64,000 nucleotides of DNA from Alphaproteobacteria bacterium (GTDB lineage Bacteria > Pseudomonadota > Alphaproteobacteria > Rickettsiales > SXRF01), in the NCBI GenBank assembly GCA_025362975.1, contig JANYES010000023.1:58510-122509 (forward strand). The letters are read 5' to 3'. The position numbers and the translations under genes are program-made. The stretch's first letter is position 1, and every line of letters begins with the position of its first letter. Below are positions 26,030 to 35,900 of the stretch, piece after piece. The notes beneath the pieces are model-generated. The model was not told the DNA's origin. It was given only the letters and a program-made list of their open reading frames with translations, and ran no database searches.

Positions 26030-27298
26030 TTATTCCCTAAACGCATCTTCCCTGATGTCAATCAGCGGGCGTAATAAATAATCAAGCACGGTGCGTTTGC
26101 CGGTGAGGATATTCACCTCCGTCATCATTCCCGGCATGATTTTTTTGTCGCCCAGCGTGTTGATGCCCGTCAACGCCACCTTTACCCGGTAGAAGGTCGA
26201 CTTGCTCTGCTCATCGGAAAAACTATCGGCGCTGATATCGGTAATCTTGCCCGGAATAGTGCCGTATTTGGCATATTCATACGCGGTGATTTTTACCTTC
26301 ACGTCCTATCCCGTCCAGATTTTAGCGCGGTATTCCGGCGCGATCTTCGCCTCGACGATGATGTTGTCATCAAACGGCGTAATTTCCGCCAGCGTTTCGC
26401 TCGGGCGCACCGTGCCGCCGACCGTGTGGATATATAGGCGGTTGACGATGCCCTTGACTGGTGAAAGCACTTCCGTGCGTATTTTTTTATCGGTATCGGC
26501 TTTCAGTCGCTCCGCCAGCTGCTGGCGCTCCAGCGCAGTTTTATGCAACTCTTCCAGCAAATCATTTTTCTGCCGCGCCCTGCTTTCTTCCAGTCTTCCC
26601 TTAGCCTCGTTCAGCTCAGCTTTCGTCACCGGAATAGTCTGAGTGATGGTTGCCAGTTCCGTGCGGAAACGGTCCACTTTTGCTTTAGCATCGAGCATAT
26701 GGTTCGTCGATGCGGCGCCCGCTTTTTGCAGGCTGGCGGAAATGTCATATTGCTCCGACGCCGTATCCAGCTCGCGTTTCAAATTCACGACTTTCACGTT
26801 CTGTTCTTCCAGCGCATGCTGTTTCTGCTCGATCTGCTCTGACAGGATATGCAGGCCTTCGGCGCGCTGATGGTTGCGGCTGGCATACATGCGCTCTTCA
26901 TTCTGCACCGCATCCGGCATGGCATCGCGCATTTCGTGCGGGAATACGAGTGCGGTATCTTCACTTTCGGCCTTGAGGCGAATCAAGCCTGCCTCAAGGC
27001 TTTTAAGATGCACGGTATTTTCCTGCAACGTTGCGGAATTGGTTTCATTCTGGATGCGGAACAAAATCTGATTGTTCTCAACGATCTGGCCCTCCTGCAC
27101 GAGAATTTCCGAAACGATGCCACCTTCCATATGCTGGATGATCTTGTTCTGCCCGGACGAAATCGTTCGCCCATTGCCTTTAACCGCTTCGTCGATTTTC
27201 GCAAATCCCGCCCAGAGCAAAAACACAATGATGGTTACACCGGCGAGCTTGGTTGTCTTGTCGAGCAGGGGTGGTAGCGTGACTTTACCTTGCATCAT
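26030..27298 (-). pseudogene. Type I secretion membrane-fusion protein (HlyD/LapC/SiiD-like) interrupted by an amber codon
   Basis: One frame of 423 codons runs from ATG 27298 to 26030, broken by TAG at 26306-26308 (codon 331). The parts fit one adaptor: an N-terminal membrane anchor (residues about 17-33), the lipoyl half GRTISSGQNKIIQHMEGGIV, a long coiled-coil hairpin (about 85-270) and the beta-barrel TDKKIRTEVLSPVKGIVNRL. The membrane-proximal part KVKITAYEYAKYGTIPGKI then follows the stop. Homologues have G-Q-x-V-x-V-K at this point, so CAG to TAG is likely. Without readthrough the last 91 residues are lost. It overlaps the ABC transporter gene by 14 bases. Confidence 0.88.
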
Positions 27299-28964
27299 GT
27301 TTGCTCAACTCCCTGATGACATCGTCGCGCTTGCCGTGGCGGGTAATTTTGCCATTTTCCATTACTACCAGCGTATCCGCAAGCTTCAGCAGCGGACTGC
27401 GATGTGTGGCTAAAATAACGGTTTTTTCCTTGATTGCGAATGTCAGGTTATCGACAAGGCGCAATTCCATATGGTGGTCCATCATCGATGTCGGCTCATC
27501 CATAATCAATACAGGCGACTGCCTGAGCAGCGCGCGAGCAATGGCGAAACATTGGCGCTGCCCCCCGGACAGGTTAAGCCCGCCTTCGCTGATAAACAAC
27601 TCCAGCCCATGTCCCATCGCCTTCACAAACTGGTCCATGCCGACAATTTCAAGCGCGTGACGAATCTCCGCGTCTTCGCGTTCAAGCCCCATCAGCAAAT
27701 TTTCGCGCAGGGAACGCGCAAAAAAATATGGATACTGGTCTACGATGCCAAGCTGCGAACGTAAGTTTACGGGCGTAATATTCTGCACATCGCGCTCATC
27801 CCAGAACATTGACCCGCTATTAAGCGGTAGCTCCGCCGACAAAACTTTCAGCAGTGTCGATTTCCCCGCGCCGCTTGCGCCCACCAGCGCCAGCTTCTGC
27901 CCTTGCTGCAAATGAAGCGCCACATCTTTAAGCACTGGTTGTGAGTGGGGGTGGTATTGCACATGCGCATCCTTCATTACCAGTGCGCCCTTCAGCACAA
28001 ACGGTTCACCGTCAGCGGCGTTTTCCACCGGCAGCGACAGCACTTTTTCGATCGTGTCCATTTCCGTCAGCAAATGCGGCCATTTGGCAAGGATCGAGCC
28101 AATGGACGTCAGCGGTGACAACGCCCGCGCGCTCAACAGGTTGATAGCAAGCAATCCACCCACGCTCAGCCTCGTCTCGTGAATTTCATACACCCCTACC
28201 ATGATCAGCAACACGCTGTTTAGAACAACCGCCCCTGTGCACAGATGCGCGACCAGCCCCTGCCAGAACAGTAGGTTGGACTGTGAAATCGCCGCCGTTT
28301 CGGTTACGGATTCCCATGCTTTAGTAAACGTGGAATAGCAGGTGAGCTGGCGGATGGTTTCGCGCCCATGCATGGTTTCCACCAGCACACTTTGTTTTGC
28401 ATACAGTGCCTGCTGATTGGACAGCAACCCCTTATGCAGCGCGATATGAAACGCATATTGCAACCCGATAATAATTCCGCCCATCACTATCGGAACAATC
28501 GACATCGCCGGGCAAATCAGGAAGATCGCCAACAGGAACGTCAGCACGAACGGCGCATCGATCAATGTCGGCACCAGCTTCTGGCAGAAAAAATCGCGAA
28601 TTTCCTGTAAATAATTGAAGTACTGACCTGTTTTGGCGATGCTGTAGCCATGCGGCAGATGCATCAGGTGCTGATGGAATTGCTGCTCCAGCTTCGCACC
28701 CGCGATATTGCCAAGCCTGTCAGTGATATAACTGCGGCTGAGCTTGAACAGCACTTCAAACGCCAGCACCAGTATCATCCCGCTGAACAGCACCCACAGC
28801 GTCGCCTGTGCAAAATTCGGAATCACGCGGTCATACACGACACGGGTAAAAATCGGCAGCGAGATGCCAAGCAGGTTGAGGAATATGCACGCCACTGCGA
28901 TATCGCGATACGACGCGCGCGTCAGCCATAGCGGTTTCCAGAAGGCATGCCTGGAGGTTAGCAT
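27285..28964 (-). CDS. Type I secretion ABC transporter, permease and ATPase (LapB/SiiF-like)
   Basis: A 559-residue half-transporter with a six-helix membrane domain (residues about 20-310) and a nucleotide-binding domain with GASGAGKST (Walker A), NLSGGQRQCFAIARAL (signature) and VLIMDEPTSMMD (Walker B). It starts directly with the permease and lacks the N-terminal C39-peptidase-like domain of LapB and HlyB (usual length about 700). It powers export of the neighbouring RTX protein with the TolC and HlyD partners. It overlaps tolC by 7 and hlyD by 14 bases. Confidence 0.9.
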   Translation of the reverse strand: MLTSRHAFWKPLWLTRASYRDIAVACIFLNLLGISLPIFTRVVYDRVIPNFAQATLWVLFSGMILVLAFEVLFKLSRSYITDRLGNIAGAKLEQQFHQHLMHLPHGYSIAKTGQYFNYLQEIRDFFCQKLVPTLIDAPFVLTFLLAIFLICPAMSIVPIVMGGIIIGLQYAFHIALHKGLLSNQQALYAKQSVLVETMHGRETIRQLTCYSTFTKAWESVTETAAISQSNLLFWQGLVAHLCTGAVVLNSVLLIMVGVYEIHETRLSVGGLLAINLLSARALSPLTSIGSILAKWPHLLTEMDTIEKVLSLPVENAADGEPFVLKGALVMKDAHVQYHPHSQPVLKDVALHLQQGQKLALVGASGAGKSTLLKVLSAELPLNSGSMFWDERDVQNITPVNLRSQLGIVDQYPYFFARSLRENLLMGLEREDAEIRHALEIVGMDQFVKAMGHGLELFISEGGLNLSGGQRQCFAIARALLRQSPVLIMDEPTSMMDHHMELRLVDNLTFAIKEKTVILATHRSPLLKLADTLVVMENGKITRHGKRDDVIRELSKHDAR

Positions 28965-30772
28965 GTCCCGCTGGTCCCAGTGCAGAATTTCGGCAACAAA
29001 TCGGAGGTCGCGCGCATCAGGTCGAAGGTCACGTTGACGAGGTCGGTTTCCAGCTGGATTTTCTTGGTTTGTGCTGCAAAAATACGTTCCTGGCTTTCTA
29101 CCAGTTGGATGAATTCCAACTCGCCCTGTTCGAACTGTTTGCGATACAAGGCTTCAAGGTCGGAGTTGGCTTTGATTTCTTCTTTCACCACTTGCATCTG
29201 CTCCAGCACTGTCTGGCGGCGGTTGTAGGCTTTCCTCACATTCTGGCGAATTTCACGGCTCAGGCGGGTTTCTTTTGCTGTTAATTCACGCAGCTTCTCC
29301 TGTTCGCGGCTGGTGGTTGCCTGCCTCAGGCCGCCATCGAACAGCTTGTAATTGATTTGAAGCTGCACCGAAGCATTGCGGTGCACGCCGGTAAACCCGC
29401 CGAGATCGTTCGAGTGGCTGGCATCAGCCACGACATCCACCGACGGCAGGAACTTGCTTTTCGCTGCGTTCAGCTCATGGTCGGCTGCTTTTTTATCGGA
29501 CGCGAGTAAGCGCATGTCCGTGTTCTGCGCCACGGCGCGCTCCAGCAACGCTTCCACGTCCTGTACGCTGTAAGCATTATGCGACGGCGGCGCTGCATCG
29601 AATTCCTTGACGTCGCCGATCAGATAGGTGAGGGCGCTGAACGCATCCTTCAGCGAGGCCTGCGCGCTCAGATGGTCTTTTTCGGCGGATGAAAGCCGTG
29701 CCTGAATATAATTCTGTTCTACCTTGCTGGCATCGCCCGCAGCCACGCGCTTGTTGATCAGCGCGCCGATTTCCGTCAGCGCGTCCAGATTCTCCTTGGA
29801 CGCGACCACGAGGCTCTGGAAGTGCCATAAATCCATGTAGACTTGCGTGGTAAACGAGATCAGCTCCTCGCCAACCTTATCGCGCGACAGATTCGCGGAT
29901 TCGACGAGTTGCAAGCGCTGCTTCACCGTTTCGCGCGTGCTGAACCCGTCGAACAGCATCATGCGCACATTGGCATTTTTCTGGTTGCCGTAGTTATAAC
30001 CCGTATAATCCGTAGCACCCGCGCGCAAGGAAAAAGGGTCGTTATACTCGCGGCCGATTTCCGCCCTCAAGTTGATTTGCGGATAGTAGTTCGATTTCGC
30101 CTCGTCCACGGCGTAATGCGCCTGATTCGTCTGTGCGGTGGCGATATCGCGTTCCGGGCTGTTTTTAAGCGCCATGACAATGGCGTTTTCCAGCGTAATG
30201 TCACTTAAAGATGGCGGTTTCGGTTCGTTAACCGGCATGTTCAGCAGTTCTTCAATCGCCAGATGATCGCCCGAGAGACCCGGTTCCTGAAAATCCTGCG
30301 TGTTGGCCAGGTCGTCATCGTCTAGCGATGTCTGAGGGAGCCGCCCGGTTTTTTTCTTTTTTTTGTTCTTTTGGTTCGTTGGCGCATCTGCTGAAGGTGC
30401 CAGTGCGGCCGCCGCAGGAGCGGCAAGGGAAATCACCACAGGAGTTGCCACCGGTGCTGCGGCAACTGTAAGCGCCGGGATTGTCGCAGGGGTAGTAACC
30501 GCTGCTGCGGTCGTCGCAGCCGCAGGTGCAGGTGCGGCCGCAACAGCAGGAACGGGCAGGGCGGTCGCCGGTGCAATTGCAGGTGTTGCCGATATTTTAG
30601 GCCCCGGTAGTAGCGCCGATTGCGCGTTGGCCGGCGCAGCCGTCATCGCCGAAGTTGTGCTGATAAGCGCCGTCATATCGTCATTTTCCGCAGCGCAAAG
30701 CCCTGCCGGCGCCACAAGCATGACGCTCAGCACCAGAGAACTACTTCTCAAAAGTGATCTTAACGCTGCCAT
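28958..30772 (-). CDS. TolC-family outer-membrane channel of the type I secretion system
   Basis: A 604-residue protein with a signal peptide ending near AGLCA-AE. An Ala/Pro/Val-rich low-complexity stretch (residues about 40-135) and a basic patch (NQKNKKKKKTGR) precede the OEP domain. That domain is recognisable from LENAIVMALKNSPERDIA, ANVRMMLFDGFSTRETV, LISFTTQVYMDLW and RKAYNRRQTVLEQ. Typical TolC proteins are about 450 residues, so the excess is the N-terminal linker. It provides the outer-membrane tunnel. It begins inside the end of the MotB-like gene (32-base overlap). Confidence 0.88.
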   Translation of the reverse strand: MAALRSLLRSSSLVLSVMLVAPAGLCAAENDDMTALISTTSAMTAAPANAQSALLPGPKISATPAIAPATALPVPAVAAAPAPAAATTAAAVTTPATIPALTVAAAPVATPVVISLAAPAAAALAPSADAPTNQKNKKKKKTGRLPQTSLDDDDLANTQDFQEPGLSGDHLAIEELLNMPVNEPKPPSLSDITLENAIVMALKNSPERDIATAQTNQAHYAVDEAKSNYYPQINLRAEIGREYNDPFSLRAGATDYTGYNYGNQKNANVRMMLFDGFSTRETVKQRLQLVESANLSRDKVGEELISFTTQVYMDLWHFQSLVVASKENLDALTEIGALINKRVAAGDASKVEQNYIQARLSSAEKDHLSAQASLKDAFSALTYLIGDVKEFDAAPPSHNAYSVQDVEALLERAVAQNTDMRLLASDKKAADHELNAAKSKFLPSVDVVADASHSNDLGGFTGVHRNASVQLQINYKLFDGGLRQATTSREQEKLRELTAKETRLSREIRQNVRKAYNRRQTVLEQMQVVKEEIKANSDLEALYRKQFEQGELEFIQLVESQERIFAAQTKKIQLETDLVNVTFDLMRATSDLLPKFCTGTSGTC

Positions 30773-31406
30773 ACTGGTCTGCTAACTTGGGTTGCTGGGC
30801 TGGGTTGATTTGGGCTGTCGCCTGTGCTTCGGGCTGGCTGATGCGAATCGCGATGTGGTCGCTGGTCATACCGTTTTGCAGTAGGATATTGCGGATATTA
30901 AGTGCGCGGTTCAGCGCGATTTCGCGGATGGAGCCGAAGTCGCGGCCTGCCGGAATCAACGCATGTATTGTCGCATGGCCGTCAAACGGCAGCGCGGATT
31001 TAATGGTGTCGGTGGTTTCCGGCACAATGGTTGAGCCCATATCGCCATACGCCACTACGATTTCGTTACCCGCGCGCGTGGTTTTCTGTTCATTGGATTC
31101 CGACAACACGTTTTTAAGCTGCGTCAGGCGGTTGACTTCCTGCTGTAAAGCTTCTTTTTCCGCCAGCAAATTATTCACGTCCGGGGCTAGGTTATTATTC
31201 GGCGCAGTCTTCGCAGACGCCTGTTTATCCTCGGTTTTAGCTTTGACCGCGCTTTCAACCGCAGCCTTTTTAGCCTGGTCCGATAAAACGAAGATGATGA
31301 CAGAAGTCATCATCATGAAGAATACGAAAACAATAATAACCGTCGAAAGGATATCCACGAACCCCGGCCACGGTATGGTGCTTTCTGGGTCAATATCCTC
31401 GGACAT
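30741..31406 (-). CDS. MotB/SiiA-like inner-membrane protein with periplasmic OmpA-like domain
   Basis: A 221-residue protein. A single N-terminal membrane helix (residues about 15-43, WPGFVDILSTVIIVFVFFMM) carries Asp18 at the position of the proton-carrying Asp of MotB. A Lys/Gln-rich coiled coil follows at about 85-110. The C-terminus resembles a degenerate OmpA/peptidoglycan-binding domain (REIALNRALNIRNILLQNG). With the preceding MotA-like gene it should form a proton-driven stator-type complex. Its place in a type I secretion operon matches SiiA of Salmonella SPI-4, similar in size. It is not near flagellar genes. Confidence 0.75.
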   Translation of the reverse strand: MSEDIDPESTIPWPGFVDILSTVIIVFVFFMMMTSVIIFVLSDQAKKAAVESAVKAKTEDKQASAKTAPNNNLAPDVNNLLAEKEALQQEVNRLTQLKNVLSESNEQKTTRAGNEIVVAYGDMGSTIVPETTDTIKSALPFDGHATIHALIPAGRDFGSIREIALNRALNIRNILLQNGMTSDHIAIRISQPEAQATAQINPAQQPKLADQYGSVKITFEK

Positions 31407-32785
31407 TAGATTCTCTTTTGGTACGAATGTTCATCGCTACCGAGTTGTTCGTTCACAGGTTCGAACTGCGTGTGCAGGATGTGCTGCATCACCAGCACCA
31501 TCTCGATAATCTTGTCTTTCTGGCCGACATTGTCGTCGTGCAGGTTTTCCAGCGCTTCGGCAATCTGGATATGCGCGTTGGCGAGTGTGCGGTTGTCTTC
31601 AACCAGACGGTTGATGCTCTGGTAAAGCTGCGCGCCGTTGGCGGTGGATTCGGCCATCTGCTCATTGGAGAATTTCTGTTGTTCCAGCACCGATTGCTGC
31701 GCGGTGATCAACACGTTATTGATCTGGTGCACATCGCCGCGCACTTCGCGCACGATCAGCGGGAGTGCTGCCAGCGATTGGCTGATGCTGGACATATTGG
31801 CGCTGAGCGCATGCACGCCTTCTTCAAAGCTGGAGGCGAGGCGCGCCGTTTCGCGCTTGTCGTTGGTCAGCTGGCGGGTGAAAGCGGCCTGTTCGCTGCT
31901 GAAATTCGTCATGGCGACGAGCACCTGCGAGAACATGCTCATCATTTGCTGCGTCTGCCCTGCAAGCCCCGTGAGATTCGTGGCCGCATCGTCGCGACGC
32001 TGTGCCGGGGGAATGCGCGCATCCACCCAGTTGCTGAAATCTTCAAGGAATTTATCCATGCCTTTACCGCAGAAACTATTCAAAAGCCCGGTCATCAGCG
32101 ATCCCGACAGACCAAACAGCGACGCGCTGAACGCAATGCCCATGCCCTGTAACGGTTTGCTGATGGCTTTGAGGAAGTCGACCATGCCGTTCGCCTGTCC
32201 TCCGCTTTCAGCGGATTTCGAGAAGCTGTCTACGATCGCGGCCATTGCTTCACCCACGGAAGTGATGGTAGCAAGCAGACCCCAGAACGTACCGATCAGC
32301 CCGAGCATGACCAACACACCCGCCATATATTGCACGCTATGGCGCATGCGGCTGGTGCGCTGCCCGACTTTCCCCTTCATCACCCGGGACTGGTTGTCGC
32401 TGAATTTCAGCGAGCCCGGCTCATGCATGGCCTGCATGGCGCCTTCGAGGTAGAAAGTATTGATGATGCAGTTTTTCCGCTTGAGTTTGCGGATGAGCAG
32501 CTTTGCTTCGGCTTCCGATGGGTCGTTTTCATATTTTTCCAGCTTGCGCAGTAGCGATGCCGATCTTTCGATTTTGAAAATGTTCACGAACGCCATCGAG
32601 ATTGACACCACCATCGTGCCGATGATCAGGGCGTTAAGCGAGGGATGCGCCATGAAGCGGATATACAAATCCTCATGCATATACACAATGAAGCCGATAA
32701 AAGCCGCCAATGCCAGAAGCATCTTCAAGGGCATATAGCGTTTGATCAGGCCGGTTTGCTTAAGGCGTTCGGTGCTTTCAGTCAT
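31406..32785 (-). CDS. MotA/TolQ/ExbB-like inner-membrane protein (SiiB-like)
   Basis: About 459 residues from ATG 32785 (GGAGCAG upstream). Hydrophobic segments lie at about residues 17-37, 45-65 and 150-180. The segment MAGVLVMLGLIGTFWGLLATI followed by GMGIAFSASLFGLSGSLMTG is the hallmark of the MotA/TolQ/ExbB proton-channel family. A long Gln/Ser-rich helical tail (about 270-430) extends into the cytoplasm. It shares a TAATG stop/start with the MotB-like gene and leads the secretion operon, an arrangement like siiB/siiA. ZorA of Zorya defence is an alternative relative, but no Zorya effectors are nearby. Confidence 0.78.
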   Translation of the reverse strand: MTESTERLKQTGLIKRYMPLKMLLALAAFIGFIVYMHEDLYIRFMAHPSLNALIIGTMVVSISMAFVNIFKIERSASLLRKLEKYENDPSEAEAKLLIRKLKRKNCIINTFYLEGAMQAMHEPGSLKFSDNQSRVMKGKVGQRTSRMRHSVQYMAGVLVMLGLIGTFWGLLATITSVGEAMAAIVDSFSKSAESGGQANGMVDFLKAISKPLQGMGIAFSASLFGLSGSLMTGLLNSFCGKGMDKFLEDFSNWVDARIPPAQRRDDAATNLTGLAGQTQQMMSMFSQVLVAMTNFSSEQAAFTRQLTNDKRETARLASSFEEGVHALSANMSSISQSLAALPLIVREVRGDVHQINNVLITAQQSVLEQQKFSNEQMAESTANGAQLYQSINRLVEDNRTLANAHIQIAEALENLHDDNVGQKDKIIEMVLVMQHILHTQFEPVNEQLGSDEHSYQKRI

Positions 32786-32935
32786 CACGACTGCTCCATA
32801 AATACAGGTTGCGCAATCTCCCTGTCTTAAGCCGAAACCGTTAATTTTTTGATAAACAACTAACAAAAACGTGAGGATAGGCGCGGGTTTAAGCATTGGT
32901 TAAGTTCTGTTTGCTATGATTTAGGCTGGAGAATC
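32786..32935. promoter_or_regulatory. Divergent control region between the secretion operon and the RTX gene
   Basis: 150 bases separate the two start codons. On the plus side TATGAT (32915-32920) could be a -10 element, with a good ribosome site GGAG at 32928. The -35 match is weak. A T6 run and an AAC-rich stretch lie in the middle. Co-regulation of substrate and exporter is likely from geometry. No operator could be identified. Confidence 0.4.
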
Positions 32936-35900
32936 ATGCTTATGACTGAAACTATCCAGGTAAAAGCCCCAGCTGCCGGAGAGAAAAAATCTATATTCAT
33001 CAAGCCTCATGAGGTGGTGAATTTCAATTTTGACCTCAAAACGGCGCATGTCGATATTTTGGGCAGCGATCTCGTGTTTACGTTCAAGGATGGCGGACAG
33101 CTCATCCTTGGCAACATTGCCGCTAACCTGTTTTCCGAAGACGCTCCCACTCTAATGATGGACAACAAGATCGTCTCTGGCGACCAAATCCTGAGTTCCA
33201 TCGGCATGGTGCAAAACGTCTCGGGCAAGGACACAGCGCTGCTGACCAGTATGGTTATCGATAAAAATACGCAAGTACAGAAGGAACAGCAGGGCAAAGT
33301 CGTCGAAAAAATCGTTTATAAAGAGACGCCGCCCATCATCATCCAGTCGCCCCCAACGCTGGAACAATCCGATAGTAACACGTCCGAAGGCGCCAAATAC
33401 GAGCAGCAGTTCAAAAAAACCTTCAACGATCTGCTCACCTCGCGCCTCAAGGATATCGAAGACAACAGCAATATCGGCAAATTCACCGCTCCGCCCATCA
33501 CGCCGCTGCCACCTAAAATTGAAGCCCAAATCCCGTCGCCCCCTGGCGGCCCCGGCGGTAATTTAGTCTTCTCCGCCAAATTATTGCAGCTATCGCCGAC
33601 GGTCTTTTTCGATAACAGCACCCACACGGTCACCTATAACGGGGGCACCGGCAGCGGCGCTGCCACGCTCGACCCCAGCTTCCTGACCCAGACCCAAAGC
33701 CAGTTCATCGACCTGACCAAGCAAACCGGCCCCGGTATCATTTATGGCAACAACCCGGCCCTGATCAACGGCCATCTGCTTTCGCGCGACATTACTATCC
33801 AGCCTGCCGTCCCGCTCAACTACCAGATATCCAATCTTTCCATCGCGGGCCTGCCCGCAGGCTACACGCTTAAAGGCTTTACTTCGGATGGTAGCGGCAC
33901 CTATAATTTCGATCTTAACATGCTGACCCCCGGCACCGGCCCGCAATCCTTTACCATTCAATACGACCCCACAACACTCGGTGCCGCCAGCGACATGGAC
34001 GGCGACGGCCTGGCCCATGAATATGCGAAATTCGACGTAGTGATTCAGACCACCGTGTTCAATCCAAACGACGGCGGCTTTGTCACTGAATCGCACACAA
34101 TCCACGCCATCGTCAAAGACATCACCGCCACCGATTTCAGCTACAGCGTGGGCAATGTCGATGGCTGGGTGCTTGACACCAAACCTAATTCCAACATCAT
34201 CCTGACCGGCGACGGCGGCGCTACTGTCTATGCGGGCAGTCAGGGCGACCGCATTAGCAGCGGCACAGGCGCCGACAGAATTCATGGCGGCGCAGGCGAC
34301 GACAATATCACTACCAGCAGCGGCAATGACATCATCGATCCGGGTGCGGGCAACAACATTATCGACGGCGGCGACGGCGAAGATTTAGTGACGTATACCA
34401 TGCGCAACGTCAACATCAGCGTCGATCTGGGAGCTACCCCTAATGCCTTCGGGCAGGTAGCCGTCACTGTCGGCGGCGCGCAGACCGACATGATCAAGAA
34501 TATCGAAGACATCACCACCGGCAGCGGTAACGATACTCTGCTAGGCGATAACAACGCCAACGTGCTCAACGGTGGCTCTGGCAACGACTTCCTCATGGGC
34601 CGCGGCGGTAACGACACGCTCATCGGCGGCCCCGGCAACGACACCGTATCTTACAGCTACGGCGGTAACGGCGTCACCGTCGACCTTCAGGCGGGTACCG
34701 CTTTCGTCACCTCCACCGATCATGACACCATCCAGACAGTCGAAAACATCGTCGGTTCCTACTATAACGACACACTGCTAGGCGACGCCAACGTCAACAA
34801 CATCCAAGGCGGCCTCGGCGACGACCTGATCAACGGTCGCACCGGCAACGACATCATCGACGGCGGCGCAGGCAACAATACCATTTCCTTCAAGGACCAG
34901 ACCTCCGGCGTCACCCTCACGCTGCAAAACGCAGGCACATCCACCGCCACGACCACCGGCGGCGACAGCATCACGCTCTCCAACATCCAGAATATCACCG
35001 GTTCCTCGTATAACGACACGCTGACCGGCAACAACGTCAACAATATCATCCGCAGCGGCGGCGGCAATGACACGCTCGACGGCGCTGGCGGCACCGGCGA
35101 CGTGCTGTCCTACGACGACCAGACAGCGGGCATCACCGCCGATTTAGGCACCGTCACCGTCACCAAACCCGGCGGTTCCGACACCTTCGCGAATTTCGAA
35201 ATCTTAAACGCCACCGCTTTTAACGACACCATCATCGGCGGTTCGCTCATCAGTGTCATCAATGGCGGTGCGGGCACCGACACGCTCAGCTACCAGAACA
35301 CGAATACATCCGTAAACGTCAATCTCGTGACGCAAACTACCACGGGCGCCCTGACCAACACCTTCACCTCCATCGAAAACGTCACCGGCGGTAGCGGCGA
35401 CGACACGCTGACCGGCGACTCCGGTAACAACGTCATGTCCGGCGGCGATGGCAACGATATCATTTACGCCAGCGGCGGCACCGATACGCTCAACGGCGGC
35501 AACGGCACCGACACCGCCAATTTCACTCCGCTCCCGGGCCTGATCATGGCCTATCTGGGTAACGCCAGCCTTGTCGTCAGCGACGATCCGAACAACGTCG
35601 TCGACCCCATTACGGGCGCGCGCGTCGGTGTCAATCCCAACACCGGCTTAGAAGAAAACCCCGGCCCGTATTACAATGATTACAGCACGCTCAACGGCAT
35701 TGAGACCATCGTCGGCTCCAACTTTAACGATGTGTTCGTCAGCGGCGCCACCAACCGCACCTTAAGCCTTAACGGCGGTGCCGGCACTGACTGGATGAGC
35801 TTCGCCACCGAAACCACCGCCGTGACCGCAAGCCTCGCCGGCACCGCCACCGGTGCCTTCGGCACATACACCTTCCTGGGCAACTCTATCGAAAACATCG

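Noticed and set aside
4461..26308. Reassignment of TAG to Gln or Glu (in tpsB, gmd and the HlyD gene)
   Set aside because: TAG ends several apparently normal genes here (Rrf2 regulator, FMN reductase, DNA methyltransferase, ligD, AlpA), some directly followed by ribosome sites. The only tRNA seen is Leu(CAG). Ordinary nonsense mutation or error is simpler.
30741..32785. Zorya-type (ZorAB) phage defence
   Set aside because: The MotA/MotB-like pair and its long helical tail would fit ZorAB, but no ZorC, ZorD or ZorE effectors are present and the genes are fused by overlaps to a type I secretion operon, which fits SiiAB better.
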